Shown: one piece after another, positions 17,845 through 27,834 of the stretch
Layout of the letters: each line of letters starts with the position of its first letter
Numbering within the stretch: position 1 is the stretch's first letter
Assembly (NCBI GenBank): GCA_013289065.1
Contig: JABDAP010000012.1
Coordinates: 1-43,867, forward strand
From: Bacteroidota bacterium
GTDB taxonomy: Bacteria > Bacteroidota > Bacteroidia > Chitinophagales > Chitinophagaceae
Length of the DNA: 43,867 nucleotides
Direction of reading: 5' to 3'
Notes under the pieces: model-generated
The model's input: the letters and a program-made list of their open reading frames with translations, nothing else
What the model was told of the DNA's origin: nothing
Databases searched by the model: none
Translations under genes and position numbers: made by a program

Positions 17845-19620
17845 TCAAAGACTCGGCTTTTTGGGTTTGATCGGTGCAGCAAATGGATTGGCTCCGCGCG
17901 TTCTTAATTTGCGGCGATATATTTTTGTTCCACATGAGACATACAGCGTATCGAAATCAACACCACCAAAAGTACAATTGGATGCCTGCCCATCAGGTAA
18001 TGGTATGATCGCATTTACGCGGCCTATCTGGTCGAGTATCTGTATACCGATCTTTGATGCAACAAACACACGCCCCGCAGTATCGCATTTTATTCCATCT
18101 GGCCATGCATTGTCTTCTGTATCGGGCACATGCAGCCAGCCATAGCGTTGCTTATACGCAAGCGTTCCATCCGGCTTTATTTGATAGATCCAGATCCAGT
18201 GCGAGGCAGATTCTGCCACATACAATTGTGTCTGATCAGGCGTTAGTGTAATGCCGTTTGGAAATTTCAATCCTTCATCAACGATTATTTTTTCTCCATT
18301 CGGCCGTATCAAATATACTTTGCCCGGCTTATCGCGTCCATCTGGCGCCGTTACATAAATATTGCCATTGTTTGCCACAACAAGGTCATTGCCGGCAATG
18401 TTGTCTGCAACAACAGTTGCTTTTTCATTTGCATCATAACCGGTGATCTGTTTGGTATCTCCTGTTACAACATAGCGTTTTCCATCCGGGCCAAAGCTGG
18501 TGCCGCTCCCTTTTTTTGTATCAAGCGGAAGCGTTGTTAATTTTTTATCCACCCCTACCTTATATTCTTTTGAATTAGGGATATCCTGAAAAAAAACTTC
18601 TCCTTTCGCATTTACGGCAGTGCCTTCGGTAAACGTATAGCCTTCACTCACGAGTTCCCAATTCTCTCCGGGAATTAACAGATCGATGAGGTATTGATTT
18701 TTTGTATTTCCTTTTGCTATGGGTTTTGGCCAGTCTTTCCATAACCATCTCATCGCATCCGGAAAGATCGAAGTGCCATGCCTGCCGTTATGATTATCCT
18801 CACCCCAAATATGTTTTACTTCATAACCCGCAAAACTTAAAGAACGTTCTATTGATTGATTGGCCATCCACCAGTCGCCGCCATAATGATTGTTATCATT
18901 TGATCCATCCTGTAAAAAAATGCGTAAGGGTTTAGACTCATATTTGCGGATCAATGTTGAATATCTGTCCGCACCACGCAAACCAACATAGGTACCGATC
19001 GCACTGAACACACGGGTAAATTCTTCCGGCCGTTCCCATGCAGCGGTAAACGCACAAACCGCGCCACTGCTGGATCCGCCGATCGCACGGTCATTTCCGT
19101 TCTTTGATAAATGTATCGCACGCCCGTCGCTTGTTTTTTGTTTTTCAACCTCAGGTAAAATTTCTTCCAGCACAAAACGGACATAACTGTCTCCCAATCC
19201 ATCATATTCAAAACTGCGGTTGAAACGGTCGAGCGAAGTTTCTGCATTGCCGGCAAGCATTCTTCCCGGATTGATAAAAACACCGATCGTAACCGGCATT
19301 TCATTGTTATAAATAAGGTTATCAAAAACCGTTGGCGCTTTCCACTGAACGCCGTCCTGGTTCACATACACACAGGCAGGTTTTTCAGGGCGGTATTGTG
19401 CCGGAACATAGATCCAGTATTCTCTCCATGTGCCCGGAAAAAATTTTGAGTTATCGAAAACCAGCTTGATCACTTCACCTTTTGGTACACCGGCATGTTC
19501 AACAGAAGCAGAGTCTACAGGATAATTGATCACCGGTGTTTGTGCAAACATAAAAACACCGAACAATAAAAATGCGGGTAATAGAATTATATGTTTACGG
19601 AGTTTTGGTGATGATAGCAT
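17845..19620 (-). CDS. Secreted alpha/beta-hydrolase (esterase D-like) fused to SMP-30/gluconolactonase-like beta-propeller
   Basis: N-terminal signal; FLQDGSNDNNHYGGDWWMANQSIERSLSFAGYEVKHIWGEDNHNGRHG esterase region; C-terminal TFGPDGKRYV..GNDLVVANNGNIYVTAPDGRDKPGKVYLI SMP-30 repeats. Confidence 0.85.
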   Translation of the reverse strand: MLSSPKLRKHIILLPAFLLFGVFMFAQTPVINYPVDSASVEHAGVPKGEVIKLVFDNSKFFPGTWREYWIYVPAQYRPEKPACVYVNQDGVQWKAPTVFDNLIYNNEMPVTIGVFINPGRMLAGNAETSLDRFNRSFEYDGLGDSYVRFVLEEILPEVEKQKTSDGRAIHLSKNGNDRAIGGSSSGAVCAFTAAWERPEEFTRVFSAIGTYVGLRGADRYSTLIRKYESKPLRIFLQDGSNDNNHYGGDWWMANQSIERSLSFAGYEVKHIWGEDNHNGRHGTSIFPDAMRWLWKDWPKPIAKGNTKNQYLIDLLIPGENWELVSEGYTFTEGTAVNAKGEVFFQDIPNSKEYKVGVDKKLTTLPLDTKKGSGTSFGPDGKRYVVTGDTKQITGYDANEKATVVADNIAGNDLVVANNGNIYVTAPDGRDKPGKVYLIRPNGEKIIVDEGLKFPNGITLTPDQTQLYVAESASHWIWIYQIKPDGTLAYKQRYGWLHVPDTEDNAWPDGIKCDTAGRVFVASKIGIQILDQIGRVNAIIPLPDGQASNCTFGGVDFDTLYVSCGTKIYRRKLRTRGANPFAAPIKPKKPSL

Positions 19621-19842
19621 AAAAACGATTTAGTTAGTTTTTTGAGCCGGATGAAAGACTGTATTGTTACAATATAACATGCTATCAAGATAAATCAAAA
19701 TCCTGTTCACTCCGTAATGTCTCAGGTTGATAATTTTTGAAGAAAATTGCACGTGAAGGCGCAGAGGCGCGGTTTTGATCTGTTTTGAATGTAAGATAGA
19801 ACGCCGTTGTACAACTGTTAATGAAATAAGTAAGGATAATTG

Positions 19843-21351
19843 TTAAGCAGGAAGATAAATATGAAAGGCCGAGCCTTTACCCAGTTCGCTTTCTACATTG
19901 ATAAAACCATGATGGTTCTCAACGATCTTTTTACATAATGCAAGGCCAATACCGGTTCCTTCATAATTTTTCTTATCGTGAAGTCGCTGGAAAATAGTAA
20001 AGATCTGTTCTGCATATTGCTGCTCAAACCCAATACCATTATCGCTGAAAACAATTTCTACGTAACGGATACTGGCGCTTAAAAATTCGTGTTGCCTTAC
20101 TTCATTCTCAGAAAGTAAACGCGAAGTGATCGTGATAACCGGCAGCTTATCCGAAAACTTAAGCGAATTATTCAGCAGGTTCATGAACAACTGGTTTATC
20201 TGTAATGGAATGCCTTCGATCACCGGCAGCTCATCAGTTTTGATCACAGCATTTTTTTCGGCGATCAGCAATTCAAAATCAGTCTGTACATTTTTGAGCG
20301 TTTTATTAAGGTCTATTTCTTCAAACTGGTCGCCGGTTTTAGAGAGGCGGCTGTAGTTTAAAACTGCTTTGATCAGATCGGTCATACGTTTTGCAGATGC
20401 ATGGATCTTCTCAAAATAATTTTTGCTTTCTTCTGTGTTTTTGCTTTTTTCGGCCAGTTCGGTAAATATCTGGATCTTACGCAAAGGCTCCTGCAGGTCA
20501 TGCGAAGCAACATAGGCAAACTGTTCCAGGTCGCTGTTTGAACGAACCAGTTTATCATTTACGATCTCCAGTTCCCCGTTTGCATTTTCGAGTTCAATGG
20601 TACGTTCCTTTACTTTCTGTTCCAGTTTCTGGCTGAATGAAGTGATCTCTGAATTCTGTACTTCGATCTGCGTAAGCATATGGTTAAAAGCATCCGTTAA
20701 AACGCCCAGTTCATCAGCGCTTGTTTTTATGGCTCTTACAGAATAATCATGATGTTCAGAAACAATACGCGCCGTATCTGCCAGTTTTAAAATAGGTTCT
20801 GAAATGGAACGCTGCAATCGCCGCGATAAAAAATAGGCCACTGAAAAAGAAAGCGCCATCATTAAAAAAGCGATCAATCCATACAGGCGCAAACGGCTGT
20901 ATAATACACCCATATCATACTTAATATACAACGTTCCCAACTGTTTGCCGTTTTGTGCAACTGTCTGAAACCCTTGCAGGTAAAAGCCCGCAGTCTGGTA
21001 GCCTTCCCATTGCGGTGAGGCGGGCAAGGTTTCTGCTGTAATGGACAGTGGGTATTTGGCAAACAGTTTTCCGTTCTTATCATATAAGCTCGCGGCAACG
21101 ATACTGCTCTCAGCTTTTAAAGCACCGAGTATTTCATTGGCATCTTCATGATTATCAAAAGCGAGGGCTGCGGTGCTGTTCGTGGCAACGATCTTGCCAA
21201 GGGTAGTTAACTGCGTTTTGGTTGTTTCGCGGAATGTAAAAAATTCATAAATAAAATAAGAAGCGTAGGTAAGAAATAATACAATACCGCAGATAACGAG
21301 AATAACCCTCATTAACTTACTCTGTATCCGCTGATCTTTTACCTGTTTCAT
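19843..21351 (-). CDS. Sensor histidine kinase with periplasmic CHASE8-like domain and HAMP
   Basis: TM-periplasmic-TM; TTLGKIVATNSTAALAFDNHEDANEILGALKAESSIVAASLYDKNGKLFA (CHASE8-like); EQFAYVASHDLQEPLRKIQIF H-box; GTGIGLALCKKIVENHHG. Confidence 0.9.
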   Translation of the reverse strand: MKQVKDQRIQSKLMRVILVICGIVLFLTYASYFIYEFFTFRETTKTQLTTLGKIVATNSTAALAFDNHEDANEILGALKAESSIVAASLYDKNGKLFAKYPLSITAETLPASPQWEGYQTAGFYLQGFQTVAQNGKQLGTLYIKYDMGVLYSRLRLYGLIAFLMMALSFSVAYFLSRRLQRSISEPILKLADTARIVSEHHDYSVRAIKTSADELGVLTDAFNHMLTQIEVQNSEITSFSQKLEQKVKERTIELENANGELEIVNDKLVRSNSDLEQFAYVASHDLQEPLRKIQIFTELAEKSKNTEESKNYFEKIHASAKRMTDLIKAVLNYSRLSKTGDQFEEIDLNKTLKNVQTDFELLIAEKNAVIKTDELPVIEGIPLQINQLFMNLLNNSLKFSDKLPVITITSRLLSENEVRQHEFLSASIRYVEIVFSDNGIGFEQQYAEQIFTIFQRLHDKKNYEGTGIGLALCKKIVENHHGFINVESELGKGSAFHIYLPA

Positions 21352-21944
21352 TGCTGCGGTTTATTTGGGTCATAAATTTCAGACACACGCAGCAGTTTTG
21401 AACTGATGATCAGGTTAACCGCCCTTGCCGCATCAGGATTTATCTGTAGCCTTATCTTATTATTCTGCGTAAAGAAACGTATCATTCCACCCATGCGTGC
21501 AAAATTATTGTTATCGCTTACGGTAAGCATGCCGGTGCCGGGGAGAACAGCCAGATCTTCCCTGAGATGTTCGGCCTCACCTGAACTGAGATAAAGTATC
21601 TGGCAATTTTTTATTTCTTTCACATCATGGTAACGCTGAACAATTACAGGATGCCTGTCAAATTTTTCTCCCGCCACCACTTCATCTATTGCGGTGCCAA
21701 AAGGGTCATCGCCTAATATACCAATGATAAAAGGCGAGGTTTCACTCGCAAAAGAATTTTGCGGCCAGTCAACAAACTGGATAAAATTGTAAATGAATAC
21801 CGCTTTTACTTTATACTCTTTTGATGCCGGCGTTTGTGCCTGCAGTAATTGCATACCCATGAAAAAGCACAACAACCAACACGCAACAGATTTTGCCGGC
21901 TTTGCGAAATGCACAGGGGTCATATGTTTTTGCGAATTGCTCAA
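21348..21944 (-). CDS. YfiR family periplasmic protein
   Basis: YKVKAVFIYNFIQFVDWPQNSF...FIIGILGDDPFG..IDEVVAGEKFDRHPVIVQRY..., RIRLQINPDAARAVNLIISSKLL. Start uncertain (TTG in track, ATG seven codons later). Confidence 0.92.
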   Translation of the reverse strand: MSNSQKHMTPVHFAKPAKSVACWLLCFFMGMQLLQAQTPASKEYKVKAVFIYNFIQFVDWPQNSFASETSPFIIGILGDDPFGTAIDEVVAGEKFDRHPVIVQRYHDVKEIKNCQILYLSSGEAEHLREDLAVLPGTGMLTVSDNNNFARMGGMIRFFTQNNKIRLQINPDAARAVNLIISSKLLRVSEIYDPNKPQQ

Positions 21945-23881
21945 AAGCGTATGGTAAGTTTAGCTGCTACATTTCTTGGCAATTGGCGTTGCCCGAATTC
22001 TGCATGATCTGAACTGGCAAGGTTTTGTCCATGTAATGAAATGGTATAACCCGCATGTTCCCATGCAAAACGAACATCGAATGTTGTGTATGCGTTTACA
22101 GAAGTGGTAGTGGTAAATGGTGTTACAATATCATCAACATACCTTCCGGTAATATCCAGTTGAAGATGGCCGGGAAGATTCATGATCGACTGGATCATTG
22201 CCTGGTTCAACGGATCTAACGCTTCAATAGAACTCGCTGTAGGCAATACATTGGCTGATTTATAGGTAAATTTTTTATCCATGTAAGTGTACCCGCCGCG
22301 CAATCTCCACCAGTCTGCAGCGATCACATTGCCGGATATCTCCACACCCCATGAATTGGCTTTCTGGTCATTTGCAAAAATAAAATTACTTGGTGGGGTT
22401 GGGTTGGTGTTGATGCTGCGGAGATTATCATAAATGTTGTAATAAGTTGCTATTGAAAAAGAAACATTTTCTGCAGGGCGCAACCGGTAACCTAATTCAT
22501 ACGCGACCACTGTTTCCGACAAAAAATATCCGCCTGGCGTGGTCAACGCAGTTGTTATTTCATCTGTTTCAAAACGGCTTGGTGTTCTTACTGCACGCGA
22601 TACTGCTGCCCATATTGTATTTTTTGGTGTTAACAGCCAGGCCAGTCTTGCACTTGGCTGAAACTCGAATTTTGAATAATCATTGTATAATAATTTGGTG
22701 CCTACCGTTAACTCGAGTTTATGTGGTACGATGTTTACCTGATCCTGTGCAAAAGTATTGATGAGATGGAGCATTTTATCCGGCGGATTAAAACTGATCG
22801 AGGGTGCGTTGGTAAAATTATCGTCCATCAAACGAAAGCCAAGCCCATACAGGATATTATGCCGGGGGGCTAAACGAAAACGATGCTGAACATCGAGATC
22901 ATAAGTAACCAGGCGGTCGGTGATCTTTGAGACCGGAAAATCTTTTAATGTCCGGTCGAAATACGCATTGATGGTCAGTTCTGATCTTTCAGAAAAATTA
23001 TGTGTCCACTTACCATAAATGTTTTGCCCGTTTTCAATTGAATTGGTTGGGTTTTCTTCTTTGCCTCCATAAATATCTCCATGTAAAGTGAACGTGTTTT
23101 TAGCTGATGGAAAATAATCCATCCGGAAACCGCCTTGTGTCATTGTCCATCCGTCATTGGCATCATTTCCATTTTTCAGTTTCATATCGCCCTGGTCAAA
23201 TTGCTGTTCATACATCCTGAAATACAGGTTGGGAGCGAGTTTGGTGCCATAACGAACCGCTGCATAATCTTTCAGGAATGAACCCGTTGAACCGGATAAA
23301 AATAAACCCTGTGTTTCTTTGGCCGTTTTGGTTATTACATTGATCACGCCGTTTACAGCATTGGCGCCCCACAATGTTCCGCCGGGGCCGCTTACCACTT
23401 CAATGCGGGATAGGTCTTCGAGTAATACATTTTGTACATCCCAGAACACACCGCCAAAAAGAGGCGTGTAAACGGAACGGCCATCGATCATCACCAATAA
23501 TTTATTGGAAAGCGTATTGTTTGAAAGCTGTGCAGCATTAAAACCCCTTGATGAAATGGCCCAGTCGTGCGAATTTGTTTTTGCCACCTGCAAATTGGAA
23601 GCGAGGCGAAGCGCTTCAGGTAAACTAGTGTAAGCGGAACGATATACATCTTCACCCGTAATAACCTGGATAGCTGAAGGCACTTCGGTTAATTTTTCCG
23701 GGCTTTTTGAAACGGAAATAACTTCAATATTCATTAATTCCTCAACGGACAATTTTTTTAATTCACGCGATTCGGGTAAAGTGGTTTGTGCATTTGTATA
23801 GATGCAGCAGGCATTTGAGCAAATAAATATTGCTATAAAAATGCTACGGCAGGAAGAGGCTGTACACGATATTGGGGACAT
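21941..23881 (-). CDS. TonB-dependent receptor
   Basis: Plug domain PSAIQVITGEDVYRSAYTSLPEALRLASNLQV...GGTLWGANAVNGVINVITKTA; beta-barrel terminating ...LTIRF. Start placed at MSPISCTASS. Confidence 0.93.
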   Translation of the reverse strand: MSPISCTASSCRSIFIAIFICSNACCIYTNAQTTLPESRELKKLSVEELMNIEVISVSKSPEKLTEVPSAIQVITGEDVYRSAYTSLPEALRLASNLQVAKTNSHDWAISSRGFNAAQLSNNTLSNKLLVMIDGRSVYTPLFGGVFWDVQNVLLEDLSRIEVVSGPGGTLWGANAVNGVINVITKTAKETQGLFLSGSTGSFLKDYAAVRYGTKLAPNLYFRMYEQQFDQGDMKLKNGNDANDGWTMTQGGFRMDYFPSAKNTFTLHGDIYGGKEENPTNSIENGQNIYGKWTHNFSERSELTINAYFDRTLKDFPVSKITDRLVTYDLDVQHRFRLAPRHNILYGLGFRLMDDNFTNAPSISFNPPDKMLHLINTFAQDQVNIVPHKLELTVGTKLLYNDYSKFEFQPSARLAWLLTPKNTIWAAVSRAVRTPSRFETDEITTALTTPGGYFLSETVVAYELGYRLRPAENVSFSIATYYNIYDNLRSINTNPTPPSNFIFANDQKANSWGVEISGNVIAADWWRLRGGYTYMDKKFTYKSANVLPTASSIEALDPLNQAMIQSIMNLPGHLQLDITGRYVDDIVTPFTTTTSVNAYTTFDVRFAWEHAGYTISLHGQNLASSDHAEFGQRQLPRNVAAKLTIRF

Positions 23882-24211
23882 CTTACCTAAGATAATAATT
23901 TTACGTAAAAAGCCCTTTGATATCTTATGCCTTTTGATACAAAAAAAAAGGTTTCTCAGTATCGGCAGTTCATCATTTTGCATAAAAATGATTTTTAATT
24001 TTGGATAGTAGTGATATACGTTTCGTTCGGTTCGTTAAATTAAACGGGTATATTTTTCTACATTTTTATTATGGCACACGCCAATTTTCCCATTATTTTT
24101 CGTGAAATATGGGGTTTTTGGATTTAATTCTTAAAAAATGCGGTTAAATAAACTACAAAACGCCCGTTCTTCTATTATCGGGCAATAATCATGCAGTTTG
24201 AACCGCAATGT

Positions 24212-24772
24212 TTATAAAACTTCCAGCGGGATGAATTCCTTGTTTTGCAATTGCTTAAAATTACGCGCAGTGATACCGGTAACTTTTTTGAATTGATTGG
24301 CCAGGTGCCCCACGCTGCTGTAATTCATACGGTAGGAGATCTCGGTTAAATTCAGGTTGCTGTATGCGAGTAATTGTTTTACCCTTTCGATCTTATGCGC
24401 GATGATATAATTCTGTATGCAGATCCCTTTTGCTTCTTTAAATACATTGGACAGATAAGTATAATCGTATTTTAATTTTTCACTCAACAGGCAGGAGTAT
24501 TTTTTAACAAGCGGTTCTTCTGATGAATAAACCAATTCCAATATGGAGCTTCGTATTTTTTCGATCAGTACAGACCTCTTATCTGTGATGAGCCCGAGAC
24601 CGATCGCCTGCAATCCCGATCTTATCTGTTCATACTGTTTATCGGAGAGTCTTTCCCGTAAAGAAACTTCTCCCATTTTTATCTCATCGTAATTGACCTT
24701 ACAATCAGACAGGATCGTGTTTACGGCAAGCATACACCCGCCGCTCACCATGTTTTTAATGAGAAGTTTCAT
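24212..24772 (-). CDS. AraC family transcriptional regulator
   Basis: C-terminal AraC HTH: YTYLSNVFKEAKGICIQNYIIAHKIERVKQLLAYSNLNLTEISYRMNYSSVGHLANQFKKVTG. Confidence 0.9.
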   Translation of the reverse strand: MKLLIKNMVSGGCMLAVNTILSDCKVNYDEIKMGEVSLRERLSDKQYEQIRSGLQAIGLGLITDKRSVLIEKIRSSILELVYSSEEPLVKKYSCLLSEKLKYDYTYLSNVFKEAKGICIQNYIIAHKIERVKQLLAYSNLNLTEISYRMNYSSVGHLANQFKKVTGITARNFKQLQNKEFIPLEVL

Positions 24773-24939
24773 ATAGGAGTTTTTGCCAAAATCAAAAAAA
24801 CTGTTCCATAAATGCGGCCAAACCAGTCCGCGGCTATTTAAAAGCGGATGTTGATTTAATTACCCAGTTTATCGGCGGCATTGATCAGGTTAAAGGCACA
24901 GGAATTTAACCGGGTATTGTACACCTTATCCTAAAGCAT

Positions 24940-25152
24940 ATGAAAACATTCGGGATCATTTTATTAGCCATCGGGATATTGATGTGCATTTTTACCTCTG
25001 TCAATTTTACGCAGGAAAAAAAAGTGGTTGATCTTGGCCCGCTGCAGGTAAACAGGAAAGAGAACAAAACGGTCAGCTGGCCTTTGTATGCCGGCATCGG
25101 TGTTGGTGTATTGGGTATAGTATTGATACTGGCAAACAATAAACCTAAATAG
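24940..25152 (+). CDS. Small two-TM hypothetical membrane protein
   Basis: 70 aa with two hydrophobic stretches (FGIILLAIGILMCIF; LYAGIGVGVLGIVLILA), 10 nt upstream of the PNPOx-like gene. Confidence 0.7.
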   Translation: MKTFGIILLAIGILMCIFTSVNFTQEKKVVDLGPLQVNRKENKTVSWPLYAGIGVGVLGIVLILANNKPK

Positions 25153-25162
25153 ATCATACAAT

Positions 25163-25663
25163 ATGGAAAGGAATCTTCAATCAGGCGAAGCTGTAAAAAA
25201 ACTGCAGCAACTTATCAAAAGCATACATACCTGTGTTTTTATCAGCTCCGGAAAAGCATGTGATTGCCTGTCGAGGCCAATGGCAGTAGTAGATACGGAT
25301 CACCAGGGCAATATCTGGTTCTTTACCAATATCCACTCCAACAAAGTAAAAGATGTTGAGATCGAGAACCGTGTTGAACTTGTTTTCGCACATCCCGGAA
25401 AGCATTGTTACCTGCACGTTAAAGGCAGGGCAGGAGTGGTGACCGATAAAAGATCAATACAGGAAAAATGGACGCCGGTAGTAAAAGCCTGGTTCCCGAA
25501 AGGAATTGATGATCCTGCCTTATGCCTTTTAAAAGTAAAAACAGACGAAGCTTTTTATTGGGAAACCGGCAGTTCCAGGATAGGCGAAATGATCAGGATG
25601 GCATTGTCGATAATGGTTAGAAGATCATTACTGAAAGGTGTGCATGGAGAACTGCATGTATAA
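25163..25663 (+). CDS. Pyridoxamine 5'-phosphate oxidase family protein (general stress protein 26-like)
   Basis: SRPMAVVDTDHQGNIWFFTNIHSNKVKDVEIENRVELVFAHPGKHCYLHVKGRAGVV split-barrel motif. Confidence 0.88.
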   Translation: MERNLQSGEAVKKLQQLIKSIHTCVFISSGKACDCLSRPMAVVDTDHQGNIWFFTNIHSNKVKDVEIENRVELVFAHPGKHCYLHVKGRAGVVTDKRSIQEKWTPVVKAWFPKGIDDPALCLLKVKTDEAFYWETGSSRIGEMIRMALSIMVRRSLLKGVHGELHV

Positions 25664-25666
25664 ATG

Positions 25667-26011
25667 CTACAGGTATTTTTCAATATCATTGAGAGAGATG
25701 GGTTTCTCAAGAATGTTCACACCCCAGTTCATTTCTAAGGTAAAATCTTTGGGCATATGGTAAGCGCTGATCAGTGTAATATTCAGGTCTGGAAATTTGC
25801 GGTGTATGTTGCCTGCTTCTTTCCAACCCATACCATCGGGTAAATTATTGTCGAGCAGAAGTACATCCGGAGAAAAGGTTTCTAATTTTTTGAAGCCCTC
25901 GGTAAGTGTGTAAGCAATAGCTACTTCGTAATTCTTTTTGCAGAGATAAGATTGCACAAGCATACAAAGATCTTCTTCATCATCAATGATCAGAACACGT
26001 TTCATAAACAA
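25667..26011 (-). CDS. Receiver-only response regulator
   Basis: VLIIDDEEDLCMLVQSYL...VLLLDNNLPDGMG...LISAY..., ILEKPIS. Confidence 0.92.
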   Translation of the reverse strand: MFMKRVLIIDDEEDLCMLVQSYLCKKNYEVAIAYTLTEGFKKLETFSPDVLLLDNNLPDGMGWKEAGNIHRKFPDLNITLISAYHMPKDFTLEMNWGVNILEKPISLNDIEKYL

Positions 26012-26165
26012 GGTGGTTATATAATCATACCATGGTCATTATCAGGCTGAAAAAAGGCTGTGTAGAGCTTTTTCCTCATGCGTTCCTGTAGTTATCCCAT
26101 ATTATAACGGCATAATTATTTTAAAAGTATGTACAACCATCGTATTAAAAATTAAAACTACCATT

Positions 26166-26435
26166 ATGACAAGCACAAGTAAAATTATTCTCGGCTTATT
26201 GGGAGCTGCAGCTGCAGGCATCGCGATAGGGATGTTGATGGCACCTGAAAAAGGAGCGGACATCAGGAAAAAGATCAGCGATACCGCCAATGACCTTGCC
26301 GATAAAGTAGGTGATATGATAGATGCAGGCAAAGAAAAGATTTCTGAAATAACCGGCACCGTTACCAAACAGGCAGAAGGGCTTGCCGGCGATGCTGCAA
26401 GACGCGCAGATAAAGTAAAAGAAAGTGTAGGATAA
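26166..26435 (+). CDS. YtxH domain-containing protein
   Basis: ILGLLGAAAAGIAIGMLMAPEKGADIRKKISDTANDLADKVGDMIDAGK. Confidence 0.9.
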   Translation: MTSTSKIILGLLGAAAAGIAIGMLMAPEKGADIRKKISDTANDLADKVGDMIDAGKEKISEITGTVTKQAEGLAGDAARRADKVKESVG

Positions 26436-26444
26436 GTGAAGAGC

Positions 26445-26470
26445 AAAGGCGGGCCTCAGTGCCCGCCTTT
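26445..26470. terminator. Rho-independent-like hairpin after YtxH gene
   Basis: Perfect 10-bp stem aaaggcgggc / gcccgccttt with 6-nt loop. Confidence 0.8.
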
Positions 26471-26505
26471 CTGTTATAACACAATATTTCCGGAAACGAA
26501 TTTTT

Positions 26506-26868
26506 ATGGAAAAAACATACACAAGCCTGTCTGAAGAAAAAGAATCAAAACCCAACATCGCCGATCTGGGTATTGATTACATTGAAACCTATTACCAGCT
26601 TACACTTTTACAGATCAATAAAAAAACGGCAGATATATCTGCGGTAGCTTCATTCACCATGGTGGGTGCATTGGTTTGCCTGGTAACCGCTATTTTCTTA
26701 GGCATCGGTGTTTCATTGTGGCTTGGAAAGATAACCGGTGATGTTGCCGTAGGATTTTTACTTACGGGTGCATTGGCTTTGATCATTTTCCTGTTCCTGT
26801 TTTTTACACGCAAAAAAATATTCTATCCTTTTGTGAAGAACCTAATCATAAAAAGCATGTATGAATAA
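26506..26868 (+). CDS. Phage holin family (holin-X/YqjE-like) membrane protein
   Basis: Two TM helices, DLGIDYIETYYQLTLLQINKKTADISAVASFTMVGALVCLVTAIFLGIGVSLWLGKITGDVAVGFLLTGAL. Confidence 0.8.
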   Translation: MEKTYTSLSEEKESKPNIADLGIDYIETYYQLTLLQINKKTADISAVASFTMVGALVCLVTAIFLGIGVSLWLGKITGDVAVGFLLTGALALIIFLFLFFTRKKIFYPFVKNLIIKSMYE

Positions 26869-27244
26869 TTCTATCCGTAACTATAATGACCTGCTTCTTG
26901 AAAAGCAACGGCTCACTCTTTTACTGAATGAGCGGAAAATATTGCTGAAAACCGAGTTTGAAGAAGTGAAGATCAGTTTGAAACCGGTAAAGCGTGTTTT
27001 CGAAATAGTTGGAAAATTTACCTCCAAAGATTCGAGCAACCCATTACTTACAGCAAGTATCGATATGGGTATAAACCTTGTTGTAAAAAACTTTTTATTA
27101 CGCAATGCCGGATGGATCGTTAAACTGGTGATGCCGGCACTTCTCAAGAATTATCTCTCGCACGAAATAACGGAAGATGGAAATTTTCTTTCAAAGGTCG
27201 GCAATTTCATTAAGCGCCAGATCAGGCATTATCAGCAAGCGTAG
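26861..27244 (+). CDS. Hypothetical protein, downstream partner of YtxH/holin pair
   Basis: 127-aa ORF overlapping the holin-like CDS by 8 nt (translational coupling likely). Confidence 0.75.
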   Translation: MNNSIRNYNDLLLEKQRLTLLLNERKILLKTEFEEVKISLKPVKRVFEIVGKFTSKDSSNPLLTASIDMGINLVVKNFLLRNAGWIVKLVMPALLKNYLSHEITEDGNFLSKVGNFIKRQIRHYQQA

Positions 27245-27656
27245 CTGTATTGAACCAATATTCCCGGAGATCCTGGATGATCGCAACCAGTGAATCAAAA
27301 TTTACAGGCTTTACGATATATGTATTTGCGCCAAGATCGTAACATCTTTTTACTTCTATCTGGTTCTTTGTTGTGCTGAATACGATCACAGGTATTTTTT
27401 TGAAATCCTTATTCAGTTTAATGGTCTCTAATGCTTCACGGCCATCCATCTTTGGCATGTTCAGGTCAAGCAGAATAAATTTCGGATAATTGGTGGCGAT
27501 CTTTTCTGTTTTGATATTATTCAGATGATCCATCAGCTCAACACCGTTCTCAACAAAATCGATCGTTTCGCCGGCGCCGCTTTCTTCCATTGCTTTTTTT
27601 ATCAGGAACCTGTCATCTGCATCATCTTCCGCTACAAGAATGGACAAATTTTTCAT
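27222..27656 (-). CDS. Receiver-only response regulator (Rcp1/CheY-like)
   Basis: LSILVAEDDADDRFLIKKAMEESG...FILLDLNMPKMDGREALETIK...VIVFSTTKN...ANTYIVKPVNF. Confidence 0.93.
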   Translation of the reverse strand: MKNLSILVAEDDADDRFLIKKAMEESGAGETIDFVENGVELMDHLNNIKTEKIATNYPKFILLDLNMPKMDGREALETIKLNKDFKKIPVIVFSTTKNQIEVKRCYDLGANTYIVKPVNFDSLVAIIQDLREYWFNTATLADNA

Positions 27657-27834
27657 CTACCTTATAATTTTTAATTGGATTAAGTTTTTGATTCTCAGTA
27701 CAACTCAAATATACTTTCTTTTATTATATAATTTTATTTTGCGGTTTAAAAAGGCTGCACATTCCTATAAGCTTTTGATGGCTCCTTTCAGCAATCCTGG
27801 GTTTTGGAAATAATATGAGAATTTTTTTCTACAA

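Noticed and set aside
19749-19772. gcacgtgaaggcgcagaggcgcgg, possible degenerate member of the cgcaaaggc/cgcagag families
   Set aside because: Too short and diverged, with no opposing arm; cannot separate from chance.
26034-26047. GG-N10-GC sigma-54-like site upstream of the YtxH gene
   Set aside because: Spacing fits, but flanking bases do not match TGGCAC/TTGC and the leader would exceed 100 nt.
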